Source of the DNA: Austropuccinia psidii
Taxonomy: Eukaryota; Basidiomycota; Pucciniomycetes; Pucciniales; Sphaerophragmiaceae
Assembly: GCA_023105745.1 (NCBI GenBank)
Contig: JALGQZ010000013.1
Coordinates: forward strand, 22,754,105 to 22,818,104
Direction: 5' to 3'
Length of the DNA: 64,000 bases
Each line of letters begins with the position of its first letter. Position 1 is the first letter of the stretch. Positions 36,264 to 47,653 of this stretch are shown here, piece after piece. Position numbers and translations under genes: made by a program. The notes beneath the pieces were generated by a model. It was not told the DNA's origin and made no database searches. It saw nothing but the letters and a program-made list of their open reading frames with translations.

Positions 36264-36733
36264 TGTTAAAAGAGAACAATTCTCAGTCTTTGAGAAGGAT
36301 ATCCCCTCACAGTGCTCCAGCCTTATCTTTATCTCAGGTAAATCCACAGTGTTAAGCAAACCATGTGTGACATATTCCTTGTCATTATGACAACTCCTTT
36401 ATCTTATAAGGACTCCCCTCCAGCCTGAAATATTGAAGGACATGTGTTCTTTTTTATGATCTCATTATAAGCTGTATTTTTGTCATTGATACAGTTCTCA
36501 GTAGCTGTTCCACCATACATGAATAATCTCCAGGAAGAGTGGTTTGTTATTTGTCTCTCATTAAAGGAAAAATTTTCTTAAACCTTTTTATAAGTGTCTT
36601 TTTTGTTCTCTTAGCTTGTAAAAAGTGTACTTAAATATCAGTAAAAAAAATTATCTGTTACCAAGTAGGTCATCACAAAAACTAGGAGACTCTATGTAGA
36701 TAGCCAGTACACTAACCACTGCATGTATGAGCA
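36264..36733 (+). repeat. Copia 5' LTR
   Basis: Shares with 43612-44091 the words gatatccc, gtgctc.agccttat, ctcaggtaaa, ctcctttat, cttttttgtt, cttagcttgtaaaaagt and ctg.atgtatga, in order. It starts TGTTAAAAGAGAAC; the end at ATGTATGAGCA is inferred. Confidence 0.75.
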
Positions 36734-37300
36734 ACTTAGAAAATACTTAAGCTCACTAAGACCTGTTGTACTAAATATTCCAGCTGTATACTTTTCTGTT
36801 AAACTTTAGGTACATCTCTGTTCATTTTTATCACAATTTCTTTGTTATTTACTGTTAATATCAAAACTTTAGTTTAATCATAAAATTAACAGACTTACAG
36901 TCCTTTTTCTAAAATAAGAAGAAGGTGAAAAAAAAATCAGAAAACAATAAAATAAAATAAGCATCTCAAATACCTATTCTAAATTGATGGTGCTATCACC
37001 ATGAAAGAAAAGCTACCCCTGCCAGAGGAGTTAGCTGGTTAAACCCAGATTAAACTAGCCTTCTGACTTGCTATTATTGTTTGGTAGTCTTCCAAGCTTT
37101 ATTTTCATTTTTAAGCAATACTTCATATCAAATACATTAAATTATGTTTCCCTTTCAATCCTGAATAATCAATTATTCCACAATATTCTTTTATTCCCAA
37201 AACAATAAATTAAAATCAATTTCAGGCCAACAATAATAAAACCTTTCATTGTATATTTCTAAAAATTGAAGTATAGTATTTTCCCATTCCCTATCTCATC
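36734..37300 (+). other. Copia 5' internal leader
   Basis: No primer-binding site could be named after the LTR. A G/C-containing patch at 36990-37080 (aagctacccctgccagagg) may be a remnant of leader or early gag. Nothing open. Confidence 0.35.
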
Positions 37301-38224
37301 TTACCCTTGATGAGTTTTTTTTTCTCAAATTTCTAAAATCAGATTCACATATTTTTACAGTCAAAGATTTTTTTTTTTTTCCAAAAAAATAATCAATAAT
37401 GAGTTTCCCTCACTCAAAAAAATAAAAATAAAAATTTGAATGATTTATAATCACTCTTTCCTTAAAGCTTAATTTATTTTTATTTAAAGAAATTTAACAA
37501 AAACAAATATATATAAATTTCTTTTGCAACCACTGTAAAATTATATTGGAGATGAATTTCAAGTATTTAATTCAAATTTAATCTCTTTTTAACAAACATT
37601 TACTGGCTATAAGCTTCTATTAATCTATCCCTTAGATTTCTTATGTCTTTGAAAAGTAAGATAAAACACTATTTTGGATTAGTTCCCATTGATAATGAAC
37701 TCATTTTCTTTATATTTTCCCTTAATTTAAATATTCTGAGAGCTTTTATTAATTAAAAATATGCTCTGACAATATCATATAACACATAAAATACCTAAAA
37801 AGTCTCAAAATACACCACTTTAAAGAATATATTTGAAAATATTATTAAAAAATAATTCCAAAAAACTCAAAATTTGACCACTGTTTTGAATTTTATTTTA
37901 TTTCAAAGAGAAATTAAAAATATTATAATAAATCTACAAAAAAAAAAAAACAGGGAAATAAATGAATATTACTTCCTTGAAATAAGAATAGTTAAATAAT
38001 TTTTAGATTTATTACTATAATTTATTTATATTAAGAATAATTTAATTTAGAATTTAAAGATTAAAATATTTTTATATAAAATTAAAAAAAAATCAAAATT
38101 TTAAATTTAAAAGTTTTCTTTTATATTGAATTTTAATTAAGAGAAAATTCCTTAAATTAACTAAAAAAAAAAAAAAAAAAAAAATTAAACTTTTTTTAAT
38201 ATAAATATTAAATTATCTTATAAT

Positions 38225-38266
<42 letters not shown>

Positions 38267-38346
38267 TAAATTTATTCATGAAAAAAAAAAAAGATTTTGA
38301 AATTTATTTTCAAAGATTATTCTTTTTAAATTCCCTTTTATTTTAT

Positions 38347-38388
<42 letters not shown>

Positions 38389-38669
38389 AATTTTGAATTT
38401 TTTTATAAAATTTAAATATTTCATTATTTTTTAATTTATAATTTTTTAAATTAATTTAAAATATAAAAAACAATTAAAAGTTTTTTTTTTTTTTTTTTTT
38501 TTTAGGTTATGTAGAAATTTCAAATTTCAAACAAAAAAAAAAATTTATTACCTTTTAAAAGAATTCATTATTAATTTAATATCAATTTGAGAAATTTTTT
38601 TTTTTTTTTTTTAAATTTATTAAAAAAAAAAAAATTAATAATTATATTAAAAATCAAATTCTCTCTCCT

Positions 38670-38710
<41 letters not shown>

Positions 38711-38877
38711 GTAAAATAGTCATATTTAAAAAAAAAAAAAAAAAAAAAATTGATTTCTTTTAAATTTTTTTTAATAAATAAATATTAAATTTAAAAAATT
38801 AATTAATATTAATCTTTTAATTTTAATAAAAAAAAAAAAAAAAAAAACTCTAAATAAAATCTTTAAATTAATAATAA

Positions 38878-38908
<31 letters not shown>

Positions 38909-39068
38909 TTTTTTTTTTTAAAACTGAAATATTATATATAATGATAATTTAATTCCAAAAAAGTTTTTTTTTGAATATATTTTTTTTTGAAAAAAAAATA
39001 TGAATTTTTTTTAAGTCTTAAAACTTTAAAAAAAAAAAAAAAAATATTTTTTTAAAAAATTTATTTAT

Positions 39069-39106
<38 letters not shown>

Positions 39107-39640
39107 GAATTATTGATTAAAAACAATTATTTTTTTTTTTTTGTAAGTTTAAAATTATGAATAAAGTTTCCTTTAGTTTTTTTTTTTTTTAGGATTAATG
39201 GGATAGAAAAAAAAGAACTTTTTATTTTTTTTTTTTTGTATTAATATATTTTAATAGTTTAATTTAAATTCAAAAAAAAGATTTTAGTCAAGATTTTTTT
39301 TTTTATATTTAATTATTTATTTAATAAAATCTTAATTAATCCAAAAAAAAAAAAAAAAAAAAAAATCTATATATAAAAAACATTTTTTTTTTTTTTTTTT
39401 TTTTTTTAATTTTTTGAGAAAATTTTAAATAATTATTTTAATTAAATTTAAGAAAAAAAAAAATAAAAAATAAATTTAAATTGAAATTATTTTAAAAAGA
39501 TTTCTTTTATAAAAATTTTTCTTAAATTTTAATAATAAAATTTTATTTAATAATTTTTTTTTTATTATTTAGTAATTTCTCTTTAATTGAAGATTAAAGA
39601 AATTAAAGCTTTTAAGAATCAAAAATATTCTATTTTTATT
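37301..39640. repeat. A/T homopolymer field inside the Copia element
   Basis: More than two kilobases almost without G or C, packed with poly-A and poly-T runs, many 20-45 bases long and on both strands (for example 38227-38260, 38352-38386, 38672-38709, 39072-39105). They lie between the Copia 5' LTR and its gag remnant. Expansion within the element or an inserted low-complexity block are both possible; assembly error in homopolymers cannot be excluded. Confidence 0.85.
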
Positions 39641-39654
39641 GAATAAAATTCTAA

Positions 39655-39876
39655 GTGACTAAACCTTTGGCTTCAAGTAGCTGCAAAAATATTTCAAGGT
39701 TAGACCTTCTACCCCTACTGGGGGGATATCCTTTTGTAATGGTGTATAAAATCTGGAATTTTATGATGGATGTGGAACTTTCTGCTAGAGGACTATATAA
39801 AGTATGTTATTTTGACTCTCAATATGATTCAGATCCCAACACAATCATCAGTTTGAATAAATTCAAAATAGAATAA
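39655..39876 (+). pseudogene. Copia gag fragment
   Basis: A 73-codon open stretch with KPLASSSCKNISRLDLLPLL and ARGLYKVCYFDSQYDSDPN, the pattern of the N-terminal Copia gag region (UBN2/DUF4219-like) that opens with a target-substrate line and a RDLLPLL-type helix. Position between the 5' LTR and the integrase fits. Truncated on both sides by AT-rich decay. Confidence 0.5.
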
Positions 39877-40074
39877 GTAAAATTAATTCTAATTAGAATA
39901 AATGAAAAGATCATTATCACTGTATTTAAATAGTCTAACTGTCAAAAATTCCAAATAAATATTTACAAAATTAACTCAAAATACACATCAAACACTTTCA
40001 ACAATAGAGTAAAAACTTTGTTAAAATAGGAATTCTTTCTTTTCAAAGGTTATATTTAGTAATAAGTCAAAAAA

Positions 40075-40660
40075 TTCTAAAATTTATTTTTTTGAAATTT
40101 TTTGTATTATAATAAACCTACCACCAAAAATAATTGATTATTCTATTCTTGGAAAAAAAAAATTATTATAGATAGAATTAATTATTAAAACTTAATTTAT
40201 TAAATTTTATTAAAAAAATTAACTTTAATATATTTCCTAAATTATTCTTAGAAAAAAAAAAAATTTAAATTAATTTAAAAACAAAAAAATACAAAAAAAA
40301 AAAAAAAAAAAAAAAATGAATTATAAAAAAAATTAATAAATAAAGAAGAAAATTAAATCTTTAAACTCTTAACAAATAATATAATTTTTTTTTTCTCATA
40401 AAATAATTTATTTATATAAATATGTAAAAAAAAAAATAATTCAAAAAATAAAAAAAAAATCAAAAACCAGAAATATTTTGAATAGAAAATCTTGACCATA
40501 AACTTCCTCCAAGGAAAAAAAAAAATCAAAAGAAAAAAAAAAAAAAACTGATTCTGAATATAATTAAACTGGACTTGAAACTTTCCTAAAAAAAAATAAA
40601 AATAATTTTTTTTTTTTACAAATATCTTTCATCTTATCATTTACTTTGGTACTAAAAACC
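40075..40660. repeat. Second A/T-rich tract in the Copia element
   Basis: Poly-A dominated sequence (for example 40254-40262 and 40296-40316) between the gag fragment and the integrase remnant. No gene. Confidence 0.7.
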
Positions 40661-43611
40661 ACATTTTTCAAACTAAAGAGGTATTTAACAATTTCTAAAA
40701 CATTTAAAGGCAAAAATTAAATATAAGTGAACCTTAAATTAAACTATTTTTTAAAGGAAAAAAAGGAAAATTAAAGATAATAATTGAAAGAAAACGTTTA
40801 AAACTTCAAAATTTTCTCTATGTCCTTAATCTAACAAAAAAATCTTGTTAGTCTTTTAAACTTAAGTGAAAAACAAATTACCATCATTAAAAACCAATCA
40901 AAATTTAAGCTCTCTGACAAAAGATTAGAAATTAATGTCATTAAACTTGATCAATAAACTAATTATAGTAAGATTCAATAAACCGAGCTTTCTCAAGAAC
41001 CCATGACATTAAAATCCCTGAAAAATCTTTTTAAGAGGAAAAATGAGCCTTATATCATTTAAAGGAATTTTTTTTGAAAAGAGTTTACCATTAGACTGTA
41101 TACAAATGGATATTTTTGGACCAAATATTCCTCCGTTAACCTCTTTAAATCATTAAATACTCAAAATAATTTATCAATTAACTTTAAATAAAATTAAATT
41201 ATTCTTAAAAAGAAAAATATTTTAAATACTAAAATAATTTTTTTTATACAAAAAAAAAACTAAATTTAAAAACTTCAAAATAGAAATACAAAAAAAGAAT
41301 AGTTATTAATGGTTAAGGAGAATTTATTAATGAAAAATTAAAATGGATTTTTTTTCATTAAATAGAACCACTTTAAATCCCATAGCAAAATGGATTTTCT
41401 GAATTCTCCAATAAAAAAATCTTTTTACAAGGAAAGATGTTTACTTCTCATGTCAAATCTTCAAAAAATTTAATGGGAAGAAGCTTTGAAAATAGCTACC
41501 TTTCTCATCAACATAATTCTAATTCCTTCAAGAAAAAATCACTATTCTAAATTCTTTTGAATTAAAAAAAAAAGAACCTAAAATACAAAAAATTAAGATT
41601 TTTTTGGCTTCAAAGTCATATTTGAAATACTTAATCAAAAGTTGTTTTGGAAGTTAGCTCCATTAGGTTAATCTGGTTTATTATTAGGATATAGAAATGA
41701 CTCATTTTATAGAATACTAAAATTTAGAAACAAGAATTTATATCACAGTAGGAATGTTTTTTTTTTTTTCATTTTTAAAATGAGTTCTCATCCCTTAAAT
41801 AAGATTTGGAACTTAACTTTCCCACTTTTTACTCTAGTTGGAACAACTTTTTTGGTGACAGACGAGGATTAATAATTTGACTGTGTTTAGAATCCTGAGC
41901 CATATTACAAAGAATCCATTCAGGAACCTGTTATTGAAGAAAATTTTAATGACTACAACACTGTTTTACACCCTAAAGGACTTCCATCTCTACCCGGAAA
42001 GAGAATCAGGGTAAGAGGCTCAAGAAACCCTACCCTGATCAACTCAGACATCATCAAGGAAATTATATTGACTTAACCTAGATGAACATTATAATTACTC
42101 ACTCATACTTATCAAAACTCCTACAATCAATCAATCAGTTCAATTTCATCTGAGCTATTGATTAATTCTATTAAGAAAGAGCTAAAATATATACATTATC
42201 TAGAATTATGGAAAGAAGTTTCAATCAAACCAGATTAAAATCTGGTGGGAACTACTTGGATTTTTAATAAAAAGAGAAATGAAAAAAAAATGAAGTCCTT
42301 GAACACAAGGATTGACTGTGTTGCCAGGGTCTCCATCAAACACCTGGTGTAAATTTCTCAAAAAATATTTTCTCTTAAAAGGAAGGCTAAATTCATTTAA
42401 AACTTTAATAACCTTTTCAGAAATTAAAAAATTTGAAATTTAAAAAGTTTGAAATAAAGAGTGAATTCTTGAATTCACACTTGAAAGATGATTTGTGTAT
42501 AAAAATTCAAAAGGTACTGTATAGAGACAAAAGAAACACCTTTTTAAAATTAAAAAAAGGTTATTTACAAACTCAAACACACACCATTGGTCTGGTACTT
42601 TAGAGCTTCTTACTGGCTTTGGAAATATGATTTCAAGGTATCAAAAGCAGAAACTCATGTGTTTTCTTTTATTATTCAGGTAAAAACTCAATTTGGCCAT
42701 TTCTTTATGTGAAAAATATTGGAATATTTGGAGAGGACTTAATGTAATTTAAAAAGGCAATTAAGCTTGAATTAAACACCAAAAATTTCTTGAAAGGTAT
42801 ACTTGATTCTGGGTATCAATATCTCACATCAAGAGAACTCAATCAACCTTTTAAAAAAGAAATTAGATTGAATCACTTTTGGAACTATATGGTATGATTT
42901 CTTTCAAACTTGTATGAAACCTGTTAATTCCCAATACACAGTTTGAAATTCCCTCTTAAGAGAAAAAACAGTCTTTCCAGGAATATAAACTATCTATTGG
43001 AGAATTTTATAGCTACTCTTTAAAATTCTTGAAAACCCTTTAAAACATTATTAGGAAGGGCTAAAATACATGGTCAAAGTAATAATAGCTTCTTCACTCA
43101 TAGCTCATTTGCAACATGGACTTAACTCAATTGGAAAGAGCATTTCTCATGAAGGTCAAAGATGAATGTTTGAGCCCATCAGTTCTTGTTATTATTGGAT
43201 TAAGGTTGAGATACCAAAACCAACTTTGAGACTATAAAAGTGCAGTTGGAAGCCTGAGTTATATCAATAATGTAACTAGACAGTATCTTACATATCAGCT
43301 TAGTGAATTGTCACAATTCCTCAAAAATCCTGTTATGACCTAAAGGGAAGCTTTTCTTCATGTGTTCTAAAATACCTAAAAGGGAATTTCAAAACTTCCT
43401 TAGTCTACCAAATACACAGAAAGAGTGTATCAACTGCATATTCTGATGCATATTGAGATAATTTTTTTTGTCTCTACAAGATCTATCACCAGATACTTGA
43501 TCTTAATTAATGGGAACCTTGACATTTGGAAAATAAGAAATCAACTTAAAGTGTCGCTTTCTTTAACTGAAGCTTAATACAAGGTACTTGATTGACTGAA
43601 GACAGGGGATG
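40661..43611 (+). pseudogene. Copia pol: integrase, reverse transcriptase, RNase H
   Basis: Integrase is recognised at about 41090-41135 (PLDCIQMDIFGPNIPP, with the first catalytic aspartate). Reverse transcriptase starts near 42165 with SIKKELKYIHYLELWKEVSI, VGTTWIFN.KRNEK.EVLEH and CQGLHQTPGVNFS. The catalytic YVDD box reads YVKN at 42706-42717, followed by IGIFGEDL. The thumb continues with LKGILDSGYQYLTSRELNQ and ends near NSQYTV-like sequence at 42925-42960. RNase H at 43235-43600 shows DYKSAVGSLSYINNVTRQYL, SELSQFLKNPV and STAYSDAY. PPT-like gacaggggatg abuts the 3' LTR. Many stops; non-functional. A tRNA-like insert lies between reverse transcriptase and RNase H. Confidence 0.82.
43116..43205 (+). 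ncRNA. tRNA-like sequence (pseudo-tRNA or SINE head) inside Copia pol
   Basis: TAACTCAATTGGAAAGAGCA resembles a tRNA D-arm and A box (T.GCTCAATTGGTAGAGC). TCTCATGAAGG could be an anticodon loop with CAT, and GTTTGAGCCC resembles the T-loop B box GTTCGAGCCC. The outer pieces GGACT (43118-43122) and AGTTC (43191-43195) can pair as part of an acceptor stem. It sits in about 190 bp of extra sequence that does not fit Copia pol. Stems are imperfect, so a working tRNA is unlikely; a tRNA-derived SINE or decayed tRNA gene is more likely. Confidence 0.4.
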
Positions 43612-44091
43612 TGTTAAAAGACAATAACTCTTAATCTATGAGCAAGATATCCCTTGATGGTGCTCTAGCCTTATCCCTATCTCAGGTAAAAATCATGTCA
43701 TTATGAGAATTGGATGTGACTTACTCCTTTATATTTTAAGGATTACCCCTTCAACCTGAATGAAAGATTGAAGTAAATTTGTTATTTTTTATAAATTATA
43801 ATTTATCATTTTCTAATTAATTTAATTCTCAATAACTATTCCATCATAGATGACTAATTAATCTTCAGTAAGAGTGTTTTATCTCAAATTAAAGCTAAAC
43901 TTTTACAATTTTAACTTTTTTTAAGTTGTCTTTTTTGTTATCTTAGCTTGTAAAAAGTTTAATTTTAGATTAATAAGTAAAATGATTTCTTGCCATTTTA
44001 GCTCATCACTAAGACTTGAAAAGTTTATTTAAATATCCATTACACTCACTCACTCAATCACTCACTCAATCACTGAATGTATGATCGATCA
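43612..44091 (+). repeat. Copia 3' LTR
   Basis: Starts TGTTAAAAGACAATAACTC directly after the polypurine-like gacaggggatg and parallels 36264-36733. A CACTCACTCAAT simple repeat at 44043-44075 has expanded near its end. It lies only about 390 bp before the start codon of the next gene. Confidence 0.75.
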
Positions 44092-44246
44092 TATCTTATA
44101 AAATTCAATAAAAAATTTCTTAAATTTATTAAAATTAAAATTTAATTAATTTTAATTGATTTTCATACATATTAAATTTAAAAAATATTAAAATAATCTT
44201 AATAAAAATTAAAATTAAATTTATCAGCTGGTTTTATTTATTTAAT

Positions 44247-44247
<1 letters not shown>

Positions 44248-44277
<30 letters not shown>

Positions 44278-44422
44278 AAATCAATAAATAAATAAATAAA
44301 TGATCTCTCTCAACTAGTTGATTAGTCATTAAAATTAAATTTTTGCTCAGCCTCTTTCTTAAATAGGCATTTTATCATTTTATCATTTTATCATTTTATC
44401 ATTTTATCATTTTATCATTAAA
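44248..44422. repeat. Microsatellites upstream of the membrane-protein gene
   Basis: (AAAT)n at about 44250-44301, then an 8-bp CATTTTAT unit repeated about six times at 44367-44420. Together with the adjoining LTR they make up the whole region upstream of the gene at 44485. Confidence 0.85.
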
Positions 44423-44484
44423 TTTTTAATTCTTAAATTTCAAAAAATTAATTTAAATAAATTTTTAAATTTTTATCTTCAACC

Positions 44485-45652
44485 ATGTCCAAAAAGATTA
44501 ATTCAATTCAATCTTCTTCTATAAAATTAAAAGAATCTATCGATCCAAATCTAAAAGATTTACATCCATCCAAAATTTCATCTTCATCTTCTTCAACAAT
44601 CGATCATCATCATCATCATCATCATCATCAATTAAAAGATTTTAATGATCATTTAAATCAAAATCATTCAAAATTGGATTCTTCTCATTGGTTACCTTTC
44701 ATCTTCATCATCTTACCTCAAATCGCTTCAATCATATTCGATAACGAACCTGAAAGTTGGACTGATAACTTGATCTTCATCTTAATCATCTTCTTATTAT
44801 TCAAAATCTATCAAGGTTAAATTAATCTCTTTCTTAATTTTTATTCAATACTTCATTCTTTTAAACTAATCTCCAAATCATCATCTTATTAAATCTATCT
44901 AGTACCTTGGTCACTTTATAATTCAACTCATAATAAATCTTCAAAAAATTCAATTCATCAATCAAATTCAAATTCAAATTCAAATTCAAATTCAAATCTT
45001 AATAAAATTCAATTAATCTATCTAATCTTAGCTTTATTCTCACCTTTAATAAGTACAGGTTTATTAATTTATTTAAAATCTTATTGGAATATAGGATTAA
45101 ATTATTTCAATTCAAATTCAATCATCTTATTCTTATTATCCTCATTAGTAAAACCTTTAAATCATTTACATCATCATTTATTAAATTATTCTCATCATCT
45201 AAAAAATCAAATTCAATTTCCAAATCAATCTATTCATCAATTAAATTCTTCAATCAATCAATTATCAAACAAAATTCATCAAATAGATCAAATCACAATC
45301 TCAAAATTAGACTTAAAAAACTTCAAAAATCAAAATATTAACTTACCTTTAAATCAACTCTCAACCTTATTAGAAACTTATCAACGTAATCATCAACTCT
45401 CTCAACTTAAATCAGCTTCAAAACTATCTCAATTAGATCATTCTATCTCTCAACTTAATGATCGATTAGATCATGCTCAAACTCGTTTAATCAATTTAAT
45501 CAAACAAATTAATTTAAAAAAAAATAACTCTTTATCAAAATTTCCTTTTAATCTCTCAAATCAATTGGATTTACTTAATCAAATTCATCAAAATGATATC
45601 CTTTCATCTGATGAAAATTCATCAGATCATTCTATCAATCAATCTCATCTTG

Positions 45653-45684
<32 letters not shown>

Positions 45685-46173
45685 CCCCATCATCATCATC
45701 ATCCTTCTAATCCACCTAACCAATTAATCAAAAATAATCAACAACATCTCAACACATCTAATTCAATCAAAACAATTCAATCACAAAATTCATCTTATTC
45801 TTTTCTTAAAAACTTGGTTTATTTCATCTCTATTTGGCCAATTTGGCTCATAAACTTAATCTATAATTTATTCAAATTATCTTTATGGATCTTTTGGAGT
45901 CCAATGAGAATCTTAAAATTAATCATTAATCAATTCATCAATTTACAAAAATTAATGACAAATAAAGCTGCTGGAAGATATCAAGAATTAAGCCAACATA
46001 ATTATTTAATCGATCAACAAAGATTATCAAAACATCAAATCTTAGATCAGAATAATCAAACATTCGGATTGGATTTACAATCAGTATATACAATCAATAA
46101 AAGAAATAAAATTAACCTTGGTTCAAATAATTGGATCGATCAAGATAATCAACCTTATCGTCTAATATCTTAA
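44485..46173 (+). CDS. Conserved-looking fungal membrane/coiled-coil protein, two exons, uncharacterised
   Basis: Exon 1 44485-44815, intron 44816-44902 (GTTAAA..CTATCTAG, 87 bp), exon 2 44903-46173; about 533 aa. Layout: Ser-rich and poly-His N-terminus (His8 at about residues 41-48); two hydrophobic segments (WLPFIFIILPQIASIIF, about 70-86; LIFILIIFLLFKIY, 95-108) followed by VPWSLY across the splice; an Asn-Ser repeat (about 131-142); two more hydrophobic segments (about 148-168 and 182-196); a Gln/Leu-rich coiled-coil region (about 210-325); a second poly-His block; and a hydrophobic C-terminal hairpin (about 413-440) with SIWPIWLINLIYN. The four-helix plus PW.LY plus coiled-coil plan recalls uncharacterised membrane proteins of other fungi, from memory. 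Function unknown. The sense strand is strikingly poor in G. Splice reading is the only one that keeps the frame open. Confidence 0.8.
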
Positions 46174-47037
46174 TCATCATTTAAACAAAAAATACCCTCA
46201 ATGAATTCTCATGAAAATTTCTCAAACTGTTTTTTTTTTAAAAAAAGAGAAAAAAAAAAACCCTCAAGTCTTTTTTTTTCTTTGGAGAAAGCAAGACTCA
46301 TCGCGGTTTATATAATTATCATTTAATTGTTGTATGTTTAAAATAGTTTTGTAAGCTTTAATTATGTAGCCTTCAAATTATATTCAAAATCAGATTCAAA
46401 CAGAATCCAAATTAATCGGTATACTCTTAGTAACTTGAAAAACAATAGCCCCAATCCCAAAAGACTTGGAAATATCTTGCTCTTTGCAATCTTTTGTACA
46501 AGGCAGAAATAACTCAAAGGAATTATGAAATCTCACTTTATTGAGTTTATCTTATTTGAGCCAGCCTTTATTAATTATATGAGAGCTTAATTGATCTTGT
46601 ATATTTTATTAACCCCCTACAATTAAGAAATATCTTGCTTTTTTTTGGGTGCAAAAAGTATCTTTCATAGAATCTCAATTTCAACGCAACCTTTAAAAGA
46701 TTTACTGTGTTGATTGGCAAGCCAACTGAGGGAAAATTTAACATTGGGATGCTCTCAAAGGGTTTGAGCCAAATCAAGTTGAAACTATTCTTATTATTTG
46801 TGAATTACCTCAATTCTTTTATAAGAATTACTTTTTAACTTTTGTTTTAAAAAATAAAAAATTTATAAACTAAATAAATTTTGAATGTTTTTTTGACATA
46901 ATATAATTTTATTATTTTTAATGAATTTAAAAATTTTTTAAATAAAAATAAAATAAATTTTGAAAAATCAATTAAATTAAATTAAATAATTTTATAAAAA
47001 AAAAAAAAACAAATTTTTTTTTTAATTAATTAATTAA
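46174..47037. other. Intergenic between the membrane-protein gene and the MULE
   Basis: 46174-46320 probably carries the gene's 3' end. 46380-46800 is more mixed in composition and has a minus-strand frame (46571-46777) without a recognisable family, possibly an old repeat. After 46840 it is simple A/T sequence. Confidence 0.4.
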
Positions 47038-47144
47038 GGGTATTGGTAAAAACATGTAAGAGCTTATGTGTTTTTACTAAAAACTTACGTGTTTTGGCCA
47101 TAATTTGGTAAAAACACGTAAGTTTTTAGTAAAAACACGTAAGG
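47038..47144 (+). repeat. MULE left terminal inverted repeat region
   Basis: Contains GGTAAAAACATGTAAG, CTTATGTGTTTTTACT, CTTACGTGTTTTGGCC, GGTAAAAACACGTAAG and a further AGTAAAAACACGTAAG. The motifs alternate in orientation and can fold into hairpins. These ACGT-centred words are the likely transposase-binding sites (inference). Confidence 0.75.
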
Positions 47145-47653
47145 GGTGCCCTGGGCCCATTTTTAATTAAAAATGAAACACCATTGGGCCTGTATTGGGC
47201 CAAAACATGCCCAAAAGAGGTTTTTTCCCCACAAAACCTCTCCAACTCCAAATTGTTTCAGATTTTTTTGCCCAGCCCCCCCCAAAAAAACAAACAAGCT
47301 CAAACACCCCAATAATCCACATTATCCCCACCCCAAACCATTGTTTTTTTTTTGGAAAAACAGCATTATCAAAGCCATTTTGCAAAGCTTTTCACACTTT
47401 TTTTTCTTTTTTTCCCCCAAAGACTGCATTTTCCATCACAACAACCTGCTTTCAAGCCTCTCAATTTTCAATTTTTTACCATCCCTCATCAATTAATCCC
47501 ACATTTAAACCACTTTCTGTCACTCTTAACCACTTCTGTTCATTTTTCACACCTTTTTTCGCCTCTTTTTCACATTTCGAAAGATTCTTACCCCATTCCA
47601 AATCCCCCAAGTCCCCCTTTTTTTTACTTTTATACATAATTTTCATTAAAAAA

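Larger units (their letters stand above)
36264..44091 (+). mobile_element. Decayed Ty1/Copia retrotransposon
   Basis: Two ~470-480 bp direct repeats starting TGTTAAAAGA flank plus-strand remnants ordered gag (39655), integrase (about 41080), reverse transcriptase (42160-42960), RNase H (43230-43600). Integrase before reverse transcriptase is the Ty1/Copia order. Every domain is broken by stops and frameshifts, and the YVDD box is altered. The 5' internal part holds several kilobases of A/T homopolymer-rich DNA, which is not normal for the family. No target duplication was resolved; the right LTR end is uncertain because a CACT-type simple repeat has grown inside it. Confidence 0.82.

Noticed and set aside
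46571..46777. 68-codon minus-strand frame downstream of the membrane-protein gene
   Set aside because: No recognisable motif, no splice or start context and only short; reported as intergenic.
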